A DNA stretch of 64,000 bases. Origin: Nitrosopumilus sp. (GTDB taxonomy: Archaea > Thermoproteota > Nitrososphaeria > Nitrososphaerales > Nitrosopumilaceae). The notes beneath the pieces are model-generated. The model had not been told where the DNA came from. It was given only the letters and a program-made list of their open reading frames with translations, and searched no databases. The translations under genes were made by a program, and so were the position numbers. The stretch lies in contig NZ_JAILWM010000001.1 of assembly GCF_025698945.1 (NCBI RefSeq), positions 1-64,000 of the forward strand, read 5' to 3'. Positions 35,832 to 44,143 of this stretch are shown piece by piece. Positions within the stretch are counted from its first letter, which is position 1. The number at the start of each line of letters is the position of its first letter.

Positions 35832-36779
35832 ATGTCCTTACTTCTAAAAGATCGAGTTTGGTCAATGGAGGCTCCAACAGCTAAACGTGGTGTTTATCCA
35901 TTACATGGTTTCAAACTTGGACTTTACCGATTACCAATCAAATTAGAAGATCCTGTTGAACTAAAATCTGTTCATGATGGACTCAAAAAGGCATTTGAAA
36001 TGGACATGTATGCAGATAGAATTTTTGCTACATACCGCTGGAAAGAACAAAACATGGATGATCCTGATGCAAAGGGGTACGAAGAAGTTGAATTGTCAGT
36101 TACTGTTGAAATTGTTTCCGGTGAAGTCGTAGATATTATTTATCAAATATTTCCTATTGAGAAATTTGGAGATCCAAATTGGGTTAAAGATTATAGAAAA
36201 AAGGCAGATCATTTTGCAAAAATGGTTATTGATACAATACTTCGAAACACTATCTTAGCAGATAAGATGATTTCTTATTTTGTAAAATCTGAGAAAATCT
36301 CAGAAGTTGCAGCTATTCAAAAACTTGAAGAATTAACACCACTTGCAAAAATTGTTCTTGGTGCAAAACCAAAACCAGTTGAAGCAAATGAAGATGAGAT
36401 TGAAGAAGATGATGGAGAAATTGAAATTCCAGATGGTGCAAAACCTGGACCAATTGACGTTGAATTCAAATCAAAAATGAAACCCTCATCACCATATGAA
36501 GCACCTGAGCACACAATCAAAACTTGGGGCCGAAGAGGAACTGGCAATGCTATCCTTGGTGTATGGGGAGAATTTGTCTCAGTTGATTATGATATTTGTG
36601 TTGCAGATGGTGGATGCATTGAAGCATGTCCTGTTGGTGTGTATGAATGGTTTGACACACCGGGAAATCCCGCATCTGAGAAGAAACCCTTGATGTCTAA
36701 AGAGCCTGATTGTATATTTTGTCTTGCATGTGAAGGTGTATGTCCTCCTCAGGCAATCAAGATCTTTGAGCAAAAATAA
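35832..36779 (+). CDS. zinc-ferredoxin-like 7Fe protein with a long N-terminal domain
   Basis: 315 residues. The C-terminal 80 residues match the archaeal zinc-containing ferredoxin: VADGGCIEACPVGVYEW, then a PGNPASEKK loop, then CIFCLACEGVCPPQAI. Exactly seven Cys, as expected for one 3Fe-4S and one 4Fe-4S cluster. The first 235 residues are a separate domain with no cysteine cluster, a helical middle and an acidic linker (around EANEDEIEEDDGEIEIP). Electron carrier, possibly for the 2-oxoacid oxidoreductase or redox partners unknown. TATA-like TTTTTAAATAAA precedes it. Confidence 0.87.
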   Translation: MSLLLKDRVWSMEAPTAKRGVYPLHGFKLGLYRLPIKLEDPVELKSVHDGLKKAFEMDMYADRIFATYRWKEQNMDDPDAKGYEEVELSVTVEIVSGEVVDIIYQIFPIEKFGDPNWVKDYRKKADHFAKMVIDTILRNTILADKMISYFVKSEKISEVAAIQKLEELTPLAKIVLGAKPKPVEANEDEIEEDDGEIEIPDGAKPGPIDVEFKSKMKPSSPYEAPEHTIKTWGRRGTGNAILGVWGEFVSVDYDICVADGGCIEACPVGVYEWFDTPGNPASEKKPLMSKEPDCIFCLACEGVCPPQAIKIFEQK

Positions 36780-36833
36780 ATTGAAATTTTTGCAAGTATA
36801 AATAGCGATTAGTAATTCAGTGAGACTAGGGAT

Positions 36834-38900
36834 ATGGCAATCAACCCTTTCACACAACTAGTCTTTGATTTATTCATTTTATCAGCTATAATTATCACAG
36901 CATATACTTGCAATTTTTACTATCTTGCATTTCTATCAAGAAAAAGAAAAGATGTTTTATCCCCCACTGATTGGGGAACTCCCTCTATTACAATTCAACT
37001 TCCGATATATAATGAAAAATATGTTGCAAAAAGGCTAGTAGACTCTGTTTGTCATCTGGATTATCCTCAAAACAAAATGAGAATTATGGTTTTAGATGAT
37101 TCAGATGATGATACTGTGGAATTACTTGGAGAAGTAGTTAATGATTACAAGAAAAAAGGGTTTCATATAGAGCATGTACGACGCGGTACAAGAAAAGGGT
37201 ACAAAGCGGGTGCTCTAAAATATGCAATGCAAAGCACAGATACTGAGCTTGTTGCAATTTTTGATGCTGATTTTATCCCCCCAACTTGGTTTCTGAAAAG
37301 AGCAATTCCGCATTTTTCAAAACCCACTATTGGACTTGTGCAATGTAGGTGGGGTCATGTAAATGAAAACTATTCTGCAATTACTCAAGCACAAGCACTA
37401 TCTCTTGATTTCCACTTTCTTATAGAACAAAAGGCCAAAAGCAACTCTCATTTGTTTATGAATTTTAATGGAACTGCTGGAATTTGGAAGCGTAGTTGTA
37501 TTGAGGATGCAGGAGGTTGGCACACTGCAACACTTGTAGAAGATTTGGATCTTAGCTATAGAGCACAAATGAAGGGATGGAAGTGTGTCTTTCTGCCTGA
37601 CATTGTAGTTGATGCTGAATTACCCGTTCAGATGAATGCTGCAAAAAGACAACAGTTTCGTTGGGCTAAAGGCTCAATTCAATGTGCAATCAAATTGCTT
37701 ACTGATATTGCACTAAAACGTAAAGTTGCAATTGAAGCAAAAATTCAAGCATTTATCCAATTAACTAGACATATAGTATACCCGTTAATGCTAATACAAT
37801 TTTTGGCATTGCCAATTTTGTTAGCAGGAAACGTTAATCTCTATGTGATTAGTTTTCTTCCAGCACTAACTATTGCAACATATCTTGCAATGGGCCCTGG
37901 TGCGTACATTATGATAATCCAAAGTATGTATCACAAATCCTGGAAATCAAAAGCAAAGATTCTTCCTGCGTTGCTAATCTATAATGCTGGAATGTCAGTA
38001 AACAATACAGTAGCAGTGTTTGATGCAGTTTTGGGAAAAAAGAACGAATTTCTTAGAACCCCAAAGTATGGTGTATTAAAAACAAAAGATGACTGGAAAG
38101 ATAATGCATACAATTTACCCTTCTCGCAAGTAACGCTTCTTGAGATTTTTTTTGGTGTTTATGGTATATTGGGTATTTTTATTTCAATTTTTTCAAATAA
38201 TCCTATATTTGCGCCAATTATTGGTCTTCAAACCATTGGATTTTTCTATATTGCCTACATGAGCCTCTCTCATACACGATTTAAAAGAAATAAATCAAGT
38301 AATACTGTACCAAAAACTAAGAAGGAAAAAATGGCACATACTGTTTACAAACTCTCCATGATTGGGATTGTTGCAATAATTATTTTTGGAGGATTTATGG
38401 CAATAAATGGATACAATACTGATATCTATCCTCTTGATAGAATTCGTGGCCATCTTGATGGAATAGTTGGTTCTTCGGATCCCACTGCAATCCGTAATCA
38501 TCTCTTAGCAATTCAAACTGATTTGGCAATAGTCATGGAAAAAGTCCCTGAGGTAACTGATGCTAATGGCGAAATAATATCTAAAAACCCCGTCTGGATA
38601 TTTGCTACTGAATCTACAAATTTACTTAGAATACAAAATGATGTAAACACAATGATTGCAAGTATTGATAAGATTTCAACTGTGCCAAAGGATAGTTCGG
38701 CATATCATACAGGAATGCTTGATCTTAATGATAGAGCCTTGTTGTTGAGAACCAATATTATGGATGCAACTCCATACATGTATGTCAGTGTTGCAAACAT
38801 TATGTTTGGAACCATTTGGATTGCAGGAATATTGGGAATATTTGCAGCTCTTAAGAGAAAGAAAGAGCAACTAAAACTTGCAGATGAAACTGGTGTTTAA
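36834..38900 (+). CDS. membrane glycosyltransferase family 2, cellulose-synthase-like
   Basis: 688 residues. N-terminal membrane helix at about 10-32, GT-A domain at about 50-280 with DDSDDD (88-93), DADF (144-147), EDLD (236-239) and QQFRW (273-277), then several membrane helices (about 310-330, 335-370, 435-470) and a C-terminal extension with two more hydrophobic segments (about 510-530, 655-675). D, DxD, ED and QxxRW motifs indicate a processive polysaccharide synthase or a glucosyltransferase making a surface glycan. The extracytoplasmic region near 540-650 is unusual for the family. Confidence 0.9.
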   Translation: MAINPFTQLVFDLFILSAIIITAYTCNFYYLAFLSRKRKDVLSPTDWGTPSITIQLPIYNEKYVAKRLVDSVCHLDYPQNKMRIMVLDDSDDDTVELLGEVVNDYKKKGFHIEHVRRGTRKGYKAGALKYAMQSTDTELVAIFDADFIPPTWFLKRAIPHFSKPTIGLVQCRWGHVNENYSAITQAQALSLDFHFLIEQKAKSNSHLFMNFNGTAGIWKRSCIEDAGGWHTATLVEDLDLSYRAQMKGWKCVFLPDIVVDAELPVQMNAAKRQQFRWAKGSIQCAIKLLTDIALKRKVAIEAKIQAFIQLTRHIVYPLMLIQFLALPILLAGNVNLYVISFLPALTIATYLAMGPGAYIMIIQSMYHKSWKSKAKILPALLIYNAGMSVNNTVAVFDAVLGKKNEFLRTPKYGVLKTKDDWKDNAYNLPFSQVTLLEIFFGVYGILGIFISIFSNNPIFAPIIGLQTIGFFYIAYMSLSHTRFKRNKSSNTVPKTKKEKMAHTVYKLSMIGIVAIIIFGGFMAINGYNTDIYPLDRIRGHLDGIVGSSDPTAIRNHLLAIQTDLAIVMEKVPEVTDANGEIISKNPVWIFATESTNLLRIQNDVNTMIASIDKISTVPKDSSAYHTGMLDLNDRALLLRTNIMDATPYMYVSVANIMFGTIWIAGILGIFAALKRKKEQLKLADETGV

Positions 38901-40402
38901 GAAATATTCAAGTCTTTTCTAATTTCATCTACTGCTCTAATGCCGTAGATATCTCGAATTTGCTGAATTCTTACAGCCTCTTTTAGCATGTCTCTGCCAA
39001 TTGCATTTGTTAATATTGAATATACATCACTAAATCTAATCTCCCACTTGTCTGCACAATCTAATATTTTTCCAACTGCCCATTGTCTTACTTCATGTGG
39101 TAAGGGAATTTTTTCGCCTGACTCTATTGAAATTCTATCAAACAAATTAACAATATCTGAAGTCTGGGATGCCATCTTTACTAGATCTTTTGTATCTCCA
39201 TATTTTGATTCTGCATTCATTCTGATGTTTGATTGATATTCTGATAGTTTTAACAGAGCCATCATCTCTTTTGATGAATCACTTGATGACTTGTTTGTAA
39301 AATTCTTGACTGACTGTATCTCTTCAAATAATTTCTCAGATTTTTTATGGAATTCCGCAGTTGATGCATCTTGTCTTTTTAGAACATCTGAAACTGAGGC
39401 TATTTTCTGTTCAATACTGTTAGTTTTATCAAAAACATTTGCTTTGAAACTGGAGAAATCCTCTTGAACTGATTTTAGACCCTCCCCAACAAATGCTGTT
39501 GAATCGGCTCTTTTAGCCAATGAACCTATCTCAGTTTCAATTTTATCTATTTTTCCTCCTAATTCCTTAATTGATTCTAAACTAAGATTGTCAATGGAAT
39601 TTGCTTTTGCTGATACTGTTTCAAATTGTTGCTTTAGACCATCAATTACTCCTCCAAGAGAATCCATCTTTGAGGCTTTGGCAGATATTGAATCAATGGT
39701 TGCTTTGATTGCCTCAAGCTCTGCATTAAGATTTGATGTGGACATTACTCCTTCTGTGATCTTTTCAAATTCTTGTTTGAGACTTTCAATAATTTGATTT
39801 CCTGTATCTAACTGTGCTGTTTTTCCTGAAATATCTTCGATACTGTTTTTTAGTTTCTCCATTTCAGAACCAATTTCTTTAAATGAGTCTGTTTTCCCAG
39901 AAACTTTTCTGAGATCATCTCGCACTTCATCTATTCTTTGTGCAATTTTGATTATCATCTGGGAATTGTTCTTTATTGAATTCATACTCTCTTCAACTTT
40001 TTCTGATAATTCTTGGGATTTTGATGATTTTTGTAATTCAGAAATTCTGTTGATCTCTTCTTGTAGTTTTGTAGTTTGATCATTGATTTTAGTAACTATG
40101 TTGGTTTGGTTTCTTACTTGATTAAGACCTGCATAGAGCTTTTGAGTGTCATCTTCTATTATGTTGATCTGCTTTGATTGTTTTTGAATGTGTTCAAGTG
40201 TTGATGCTAAAGTATCAATCATACCTTTCATGGATACGAGAACTTTTTGATTGTCTGAAAAAATTTTAGTCATTACCTTGATTTCTTTTTGTAATGCTTT
40301 GTTAGAGTCTGATACTGATGCTACTTTTTTAAGAATGGCTGAGGGGGTTGGTTCTTTCTTTGGAGTTTTAGTTGAAGTTTTTTTCTGAGTTTTTGTAGCC
40401 AT
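38897..40402 (-). CDS. long coiled-coil protein with a globular C-terminal domain
   Basis: 501 residues. Basic Lys/Thr/Pro-rich N-terminus (about 1-22), then roughly 360 residues of heptad-rich coiled coil, then a conserved-looking globular end (about 395-501: SEYQSNIRMNAESKYGDTKDLVKM to AVDEIRKDLNIS). No signal or membrane segment: a cytoplasmic structural or chromosome-associated protein is plausible but unproven. It overlaps the convergent glycosyltransferase by four bases. Confidence 0.8.
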   Translation of the reverse strand: MATKTQKKTSTKTPKKEPTPSAILKKVASVSDSNKALQKEIKVMTKIFSDNQKVLVSMKGMIDTLASTLEHIQKQSKQINIIEDDTQKLYAGLNQVRNQTNIVTKINDQTTKLQEEINRISELQKSSKSQELSEKVEESMNSIKNNSQMIIKIAQRIDEVRDDLRKVSGKTDSFKEIGSEMEKLKNSIEDISGKTAQLDTGNQIIESLKQEFEKITEGVMSTSNLNAELEAIKATIDSISAKASKMDSLGGVIDGLKQQFETVSAKANSIDNLSLESIKELGGKIDKIETEIGSLAKRADSTAFVGEGLKSVQEDFSSFKANVFDKTNSIEQKIASVSDVLKRQDASTAEFHKKSEKLFEEIQSVKNFTNKSSSDSSKEMMALLKLSEYQSNIRMNAESKYGDTKDLVKMASQTSDIVNLFDRISIESGEKIPLPHEVRQWAVGKILDCADKWEIRFSDVYSILTNAIGRDMLKEAVRIQQIRDIYGIRAVDEIRKDLNIS

Positions 40403-40463
40403 GTACGTTCAATTATAAAATTGATGATAAAAAAGTTAGGTCTAAAATAAAAAATGTAAAGAG

Positions 40464-40571
40464 TTACTTGTTTACAACTTCAGGTGCATGAAGTAACTCA
40501 TGAAAGGTCTTCTCAGCTAATCCATTAGCCGTCTCGATAAACCCTTGTGTACAATATTCACATTGAATCAT
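40464..40571 (-). CDS. 35-residue C2H2-type zinc-finger microprotein
   Basis: MIQCEYCTQGFIETANGLAE followed by KTFHELLHAPEVV: a CxxC and an HxxxH, 16 residues apart, the ligand set of a C2H2 finger. Its leaderless promoter carries a 23-bp inverted repeat between TATA box and ATG. This regulated promoter supports a real gene. It is the only gene in the 400-base gap between the coiled-coil gene and the antiporter. Confidence 0.68.
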   Translation of the reverse strand: MIQCEYCTQGFIETANGLAEKTFHELLHAPEVVNK

Positions 40572-40572
40572 A

Positions 40573-40595
40573 TAGTACGGTATGGTACCGTACTA
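40573..40595 (-). promoter_or_regulatory. operator-like 23-bp inverted repeat
   Basis: Perfect 10-bp arms TAGTACGGTA and TACCGTACTA separated by TGG. On the minus strand it lies between a TATA-like TATTAATA (about 40595-40602) and the ATG at 40571, a position where a bound repressor would block the polymerase. Probable operator for the 35-residue zinc-finger gene, perhaps autoregulatory. Confidence 0.7.
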
Positions 40596-40629
40596 TTAAT
40601 ACTCAGGTAATTACATCGTTACCAGTTAT

Positions 40630-40690
40630 GCAGTCAGATACCCCAGGTCATATCTCTACATTTTATTCAGTTGACCTAATCATCATTCTA
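40630..40690 (-). ncRNA. possible C/D box guide RNA
   Basis: On the minus strand: a perfect C box ATGATGA (40680-40686), CTGA nine bases later (D'), a weak C' (TGTAGA), and CTGA at 40634-40637 (D). Overall size of about 55-60 bases fits archaeal C/D sRNAs, but the C-D' spacing is shorter than the usual 12 and C' is poor. Low confidence. Confidence 0.25.
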
Positions 40691-40822
40691 CACAAACAAT
40701 ATGTTATCTGGGCATAAAGACGTTAAAGATTATTGAAAATATTGAGCCTGTGTTCTTTAAAATTTCGATTTTAGATTTTATTTTTTAATAATCATTTTTA
40801 AAGAAATTTGTTAAACGATAAC

Positions 40823-42151
40823 ATGCAAAACATTCCTCTTCAAATAGATTCAGGCAATATTCATAATTCTCTTAACAATACTGTAACTAGTTTAATTGAG
40901 CAAATCACTCCTGAGCTTCCTCACACTAGCTTTGTAACTGATTTAGCATTTATCATGATTATTGGTGCAGTAGTGACTCTTGCATTTTTTAAAATAAAAC
41001 AACCCTTGATTATTGGCTATCTTTTTGCAGGAATGCTGATTGGACCTTTGTCCCCCCTATGGTCATGGATCTTACCCGAAGGCGGCCCTTCTAGTGATGT
41101 GTTGGAAGGAGTTGGAATTTTATCTGATATCTCTGCATTGAATCTTTTTTCAGAGATTGGTGTGATACTGCTTCTTTTTGTAATAGGAATTGAATTTCCT
41201 TATGCAAAAATTCGAAATATTGGTAGAGTTGCAATAGGTGTTGGAACAATTGGATTGTTTTCCTCATTGGCAGTTATTTTTTATACCGCAGTTGCCCTTG
41301 GATTAAATTTTATGGATTCATTATTTATTGCAGCAGCATTATCTATTTCAAGTACTGCAATAATTGTTAAAATTTTAGAAGAGATGGGAAGAATTAGAAA
41401 AGAATCTTCCATTCTTGTTTTAGGCATCTTAATTGTTGAAGACGTAATTGCTGTAATTTTGATATCGTCATTACAATCTATTGCTCTAGTTGGAACAGTA
41501 TCTGTTGAATCCATTGTTGTTGTTGTATTGGTAGCAACAGGTCTAATTGTTGGAACATTTACTATTGGTACCCGTATTATTCCCCCCCTTATTGATAGAG
41601 TAGCTGCTGCTGAGCATAGAGAAATTTTACTTTTAAGCGTTCTAGGTGTATGTTTTGGATATGCTCTATTCGCTAACATTGTTGGATTGTCTGTTGCAAT
41701 TGGTGCATTTTTAGCTGGGGTATTAGTTGCTGAATCAAAATCAGCTGAAGTTGCAAAACTTCTCTCTAGTCCCATTAAAGACATGTTTGTAGCAATTTTT
41801 TTCATCTCAGTTGGTGCCTTGATGGATGTATCCCACATTGGAGATTATATTGTAATAGCCATAATTTTGATAGCTGTTGCAACTGGAATGAAATTTGGAG
41901 GAAACATGATTGGAAATATAATATTTAGGCAGAAAAGAGTAAAATCTGTTCGCTCTGCATTTGCATTAGCTGCACCCAGAGGCGAATTCTCAATTGTAAT
42001 TGTAAAAGCTGGTGTGGATATTGGTGCTGTTAGTTCATTCTTGTTCCCATTAATAGGAATTATTTCAATTATTACTGCATTTATCTCTCCATTTTTGATA
42101 AAGGCTGGAGATAAAATAGTACCACTAGTGGAAGATAAAAAAAATGTCTGA
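40823..42151 (+). CDS. monovalent cation:proton antiporter, CPA2/Kef family
   Basis: About 442 residues, 12-13 membrane segments. The pattern LIIGYLFAGMLIGP, FSEIGVILLLFVIGIEF, AAALSISSTAIIVKIL, SVAIGAFLAGVLVAES and FFISVGALMD is typical of CPA2 Na+(K+)/H+ antiporters; no C-terminal TrkA-N domain is fused. A TATA box TTTTTAAAG (about 40795-40803) sits 24 bases before the ATG at 40823, so this start is chosen over the upstream TTG. Overlaps the next gene by eight bases. Confidence 0.92.
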   Translation: MQNIPLQIDSGNIHNSLNNTVTSLIEQITPELPHTSFVTDLAFIMIIGAVVTLAFFKIKQPLIIGYLFAGMLIGPLSPLWSWILPEGGPSSDVLEGVGILSDISALNLFSEIGVILLLFVIGIEFPYAKIRNIGRVAIGVGTIGLFSSLAVIFYTAVALGLNFMDSLFIAAALSISSTAIIVKILEEMGRIRKESSILVLGILIVEDVIAVILISSLQSIALVGTVSVESIVVVVLVATGLIVGTFTIGTRIIPPLIDRVAAAEHREILLLSVLGVCFGYALFANIVGLSVAIGAFLAGVLVAESKSAEVAKLLSSPIKDMFVAIFFISVGALMDVSHIGDYIVIAIILIAVATGMKFGGNMIGNIIFRQKRVKSVRSAFALAAPRGEFSIVIVKAGVDIGAVSSFLFPLIGIISIITAFISPFLIKAGDKIVPLVEDKKNV

Positions 42152-42569
42152 TGAATTAAAGAGATTGCTTGAGCAAGTTCATGATGGCATTACTACTTTT
42201 GATTTTGACGGAAAAGAAATTCCATGTATTGTTATTGAAGAAAACAAGTATGATCAAATGCTATCAAAAGTTGCTGGTCAATCACTTGCAATTAATACTG
42301 ATTTGAACATTTTACAGAATGGGTTGGGAAATGTTTTTGTTGAGATTGTTTTGACATTTTCAACTGGAAATATCGTTGAAAAGTATCTAGTTAATGCAAA
42401 TAAAGATCTTGAATTTTTTAAAACACTTGCAAATACTTCCATGCTTGCATTGTCTTCTCCAAAATCTCAATATGGCAAAGACAATGTCTTTATGATTCAA
42501 TTACCTCGTCCAGAAAAAGCAATTGATGCCTTGGAAATAATTCAAAAGGCTTTGATTCCTAAAAATTAA
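42144..42569 (+). CDS. cytoplasmic protein coupled to the antiporter, unknown
   Basis: 141 residues, soluble: HDGITTFDFDGKEIPCIVIEENKYD, a central VFVEIVLTFSTGNIVEKYL, and a C-terminal helix. Its ATG overlaps the antiporter stop by eight bases. The antiporter lacks its own regulatory domain, so this protein may be a separate cytoplasmic regulator; that is inference from position. Confidence 0.7.
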   Translation: MSDELKRLLEQVHDGITTFDFDGKEIPCIVIEENKYDQMLSKVAGQSLAINTDLNILQNGLGNVFVEIVLTFSTGNIVEKYLVNANKDLEFFKTLANTSMLALSSPKSQYGKDNVFMIQLPRPEKAIDALEIIQKALIPKN

Positions 42570-42576
42570 TGATAAA

Positions 42577-42653
42577 TGGTGCAGTTACCGGGATTTGAAC
42601 CCGGGTCACGAACTTGGCAAGCTCGAATATTAACCAAACTGTACTATAACTGC
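42577..42653 (-). tRNA. tRNA-Gly(GCC), CCA encoded
   Basis: Minus-strand cloverleaf: acceptor GCAGTTA pairs with TAACTGC, then A73 and CCA; anticodon stem CGAGC/GTTCG with loop TTGCCAA, giving anticodon GCC; T arm with GGTTCAAAT. No intron. Confidence 0.95.
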
Positions 42654-42716
42654 AACAATCCTACAGGCTGAATTTGGATATTAAACTGTTTTTAACTAAT
42701 TCAAAGAAGATATGAT

Positions 42717-42980
42717 ATGGATGAAATTCTTTTTAAAAAAATTGAACAAAAAATTCATGATACCATTTCAAATAAAGATGAGATTGTACAACTGATCAAA
42801 TTTCTATCTGATATTGATGATTCCAAATCATTTGCCATGGGAATAATTGTTGGGCGATTATACAACTCGTTTTACTATCAAACCAAAAGAATTCTAAATC
42901 GAGAACCAACAAAAGAAGAGTTTGAAGAATTTTTAATTTTTATTAAAAATAAGAAACCTGATTTAGAAAATTTATGGTGA
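42717..42980 (+). CDS. small helical protein, unknown
   Basis: 87 residues, charged and helical: IEQKIHDTISNKDEIVQLIK, MGIIVGRLYNSFYYQTKRIL, and EFEEFLIFIKNKKPDLENLW. Its 3' end overlaps the convergent uL16 gene by nine bases. Not recognised. Confidence 0.68.
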   Translation: MDEILFKKIEQKIHDTISNKDEIVQLIKFLSDIDDSKSFAMGIIVGRLYNSFYYQTKRILNREPTKEEFEEFLIFIKNKKPDLENLW

Positions 42981-43481
42981 TTCTTTATTCCAATCAATGA
43001 CTTTGATTGTTGGAGTCCCTGGTAATTTCACACATGAACTCTTTAGTGCTTTTTTTGCAGCCTCTAGGTGTGCATCACCATTTACATATAATTCCATAAT
43101 GCATTGTCCTTGTTTTACTCTTGCACCCAAACTGACAGCTTTGCCCCATGATCTTCTCATTCCTTCTGAAACTCTATCTGCACCTGCAGTTGCAATCTGT
43201 TTGTTTTCTCTTAGTAGGTTATGTGGGTAAATTCTTAGTCTTGAATAATAGCCTGATTCACCTGTTGTTTGTTCTAGTGTTTTGTTTGCTGCCAATCTGG
43301 CTGATTCAATTGCCATGTGTCTAATTTGGATCTTTTCATTTAGAAGTAACTGAACACAATATTGGTAAGTTCCTCTTTTTCCACCTTGAAATTTTGCAAT
43401 TTTAATTTGGGGTTTACCCTTGATGTACTCTTTTCTTGTAAACACTTGACCTGTTGCAGTTCTGTAATTGGCACCATGCAT
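42972..43481 (-). CDS. rpl10e: 50S ribosomal protein uL16 (L10e)
   Basis: Large-subunit protein near the peptidyl-transferase entry. About 169 residues from MHGANYRTATGQVFTRKEY; HMAIESARLAANKTLEQTTG and AGADRVSEGMRRSWGKA are typical. The frame opens earlier, but ATG 43481 is the family start and removes a Trp/Cys-rich prefix. Confidence 0.95.
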   Translation of the reverse strand: MHGANYRTATGQVFTRKEYIKGKPQIKIAKFQGGKRGTYQYCVQLLLNEKIQIRHMAIESARLAANKTLEQTTGESGYYSRLRIYPHNLLRENKQIATAGADRVSEGMRRSWGKAVSLGARVKQGQCIMELYVNGDAHLEAAKKALKSSCVKLPGTPTIKVIDWNKESP

Positions 43482-43579
43482 GATAACCTCAAACCAAAAT
43501 GCCCATATTTTAACGGTTAGACAAGATTCCTTCGTATTCTCCAATGCTTATATGGAAATCCTTTGATTTTCTCATCAAT

Positions 43580-44143
43580 ATGGAAGACACTCCTTTGGTT
43601 GTTGGTGAATTGATTTCAGATCAAGTTTGCATATCTGATAAGAACATGATTCATGAATTAGAACAAAAAGGGTATGGTGAAATTGAAAAAGAGAAAATGT
43701 ACTTGAAACAATTCGAGTCTCTTTACTTACTTTATGCAAATAGACTTAATCTAAAGAAAGGCAAAAAAGAAATTGATTTTGATTCTTTTATGAGTATTTG
43801 TCAGAAAACCGATTTTGACATTCTAACAAAATTTCTGATTTATCGTGATTTACGTAATCGTGGATATGTTGTAAAAGATGGATTTGGATTTGGTTCTGAT
43901 TTTCGTGTCTATGAAAGGGGGCACTTTGGTGAAAAAGGAGCTAAATTTCTAATCTTTGGACTAAATGAGGGCCAACAAGAAAAGATAGGGTTGCTTCAAA
44001 AAAAGATTGAAGAGATAACTCAAATGGGTAAAGAACCTATTATTGCAGTTATTGAAAGACGTGGTGAGGTAATCTATTATAAGATTAACCGAATGAACTT
44101 CCCTGAAAACAAAGCTCAATTCGAAGAGTCCTTTCAGCTTTAA
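43580..44143 (+). CDS. endA: tRNA-splicing endonuclease
   Basis: Cuts bulge-helix-bulge motifs to remove archaeal tRNA introns. About 187 residues: N-domain then the catalytic domain from about 80 with YRDLRNRGYVVKDGFGFGSDFRVY. The catalytic Tyr is at about 111 and Lys at about 168 (EVIYYKINR). The usual His of the GxxHSxFLV motif is replaced (GEKGAKFLI); a His at 115 may replace it. ATG 43580 is preferred because 36 upstream bases precede a natural N-terminus. Divergent from uL16, overlaps the next convergent gene by four bases. Confidence 0.9.
   Translation: MEDTPLVVGELISDQVCISDKNMIHELEQKGYGEIEKEKMYLKQFESLYLLYANRLNLKKGKKEIDFDSFMSICQKTDFDILTKFLIYRDLRNRGYVVKDGFGFGSDFRVYERGHFGEKGAKFLIFGLNEGQQEKIGLLQKKIEEITQMGKEPIIAVIERRGEVIYYKINRMNFPENKAQFEESFQL

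Noticed and set aside
41281-41838. 185-codon frame opposite the antiporter gene
   Set aside because: It is antisense to a clear transmembrane protein, has a Thr/Ser/Ile/Ala-rich composition typical of such shadows and no own promoter.
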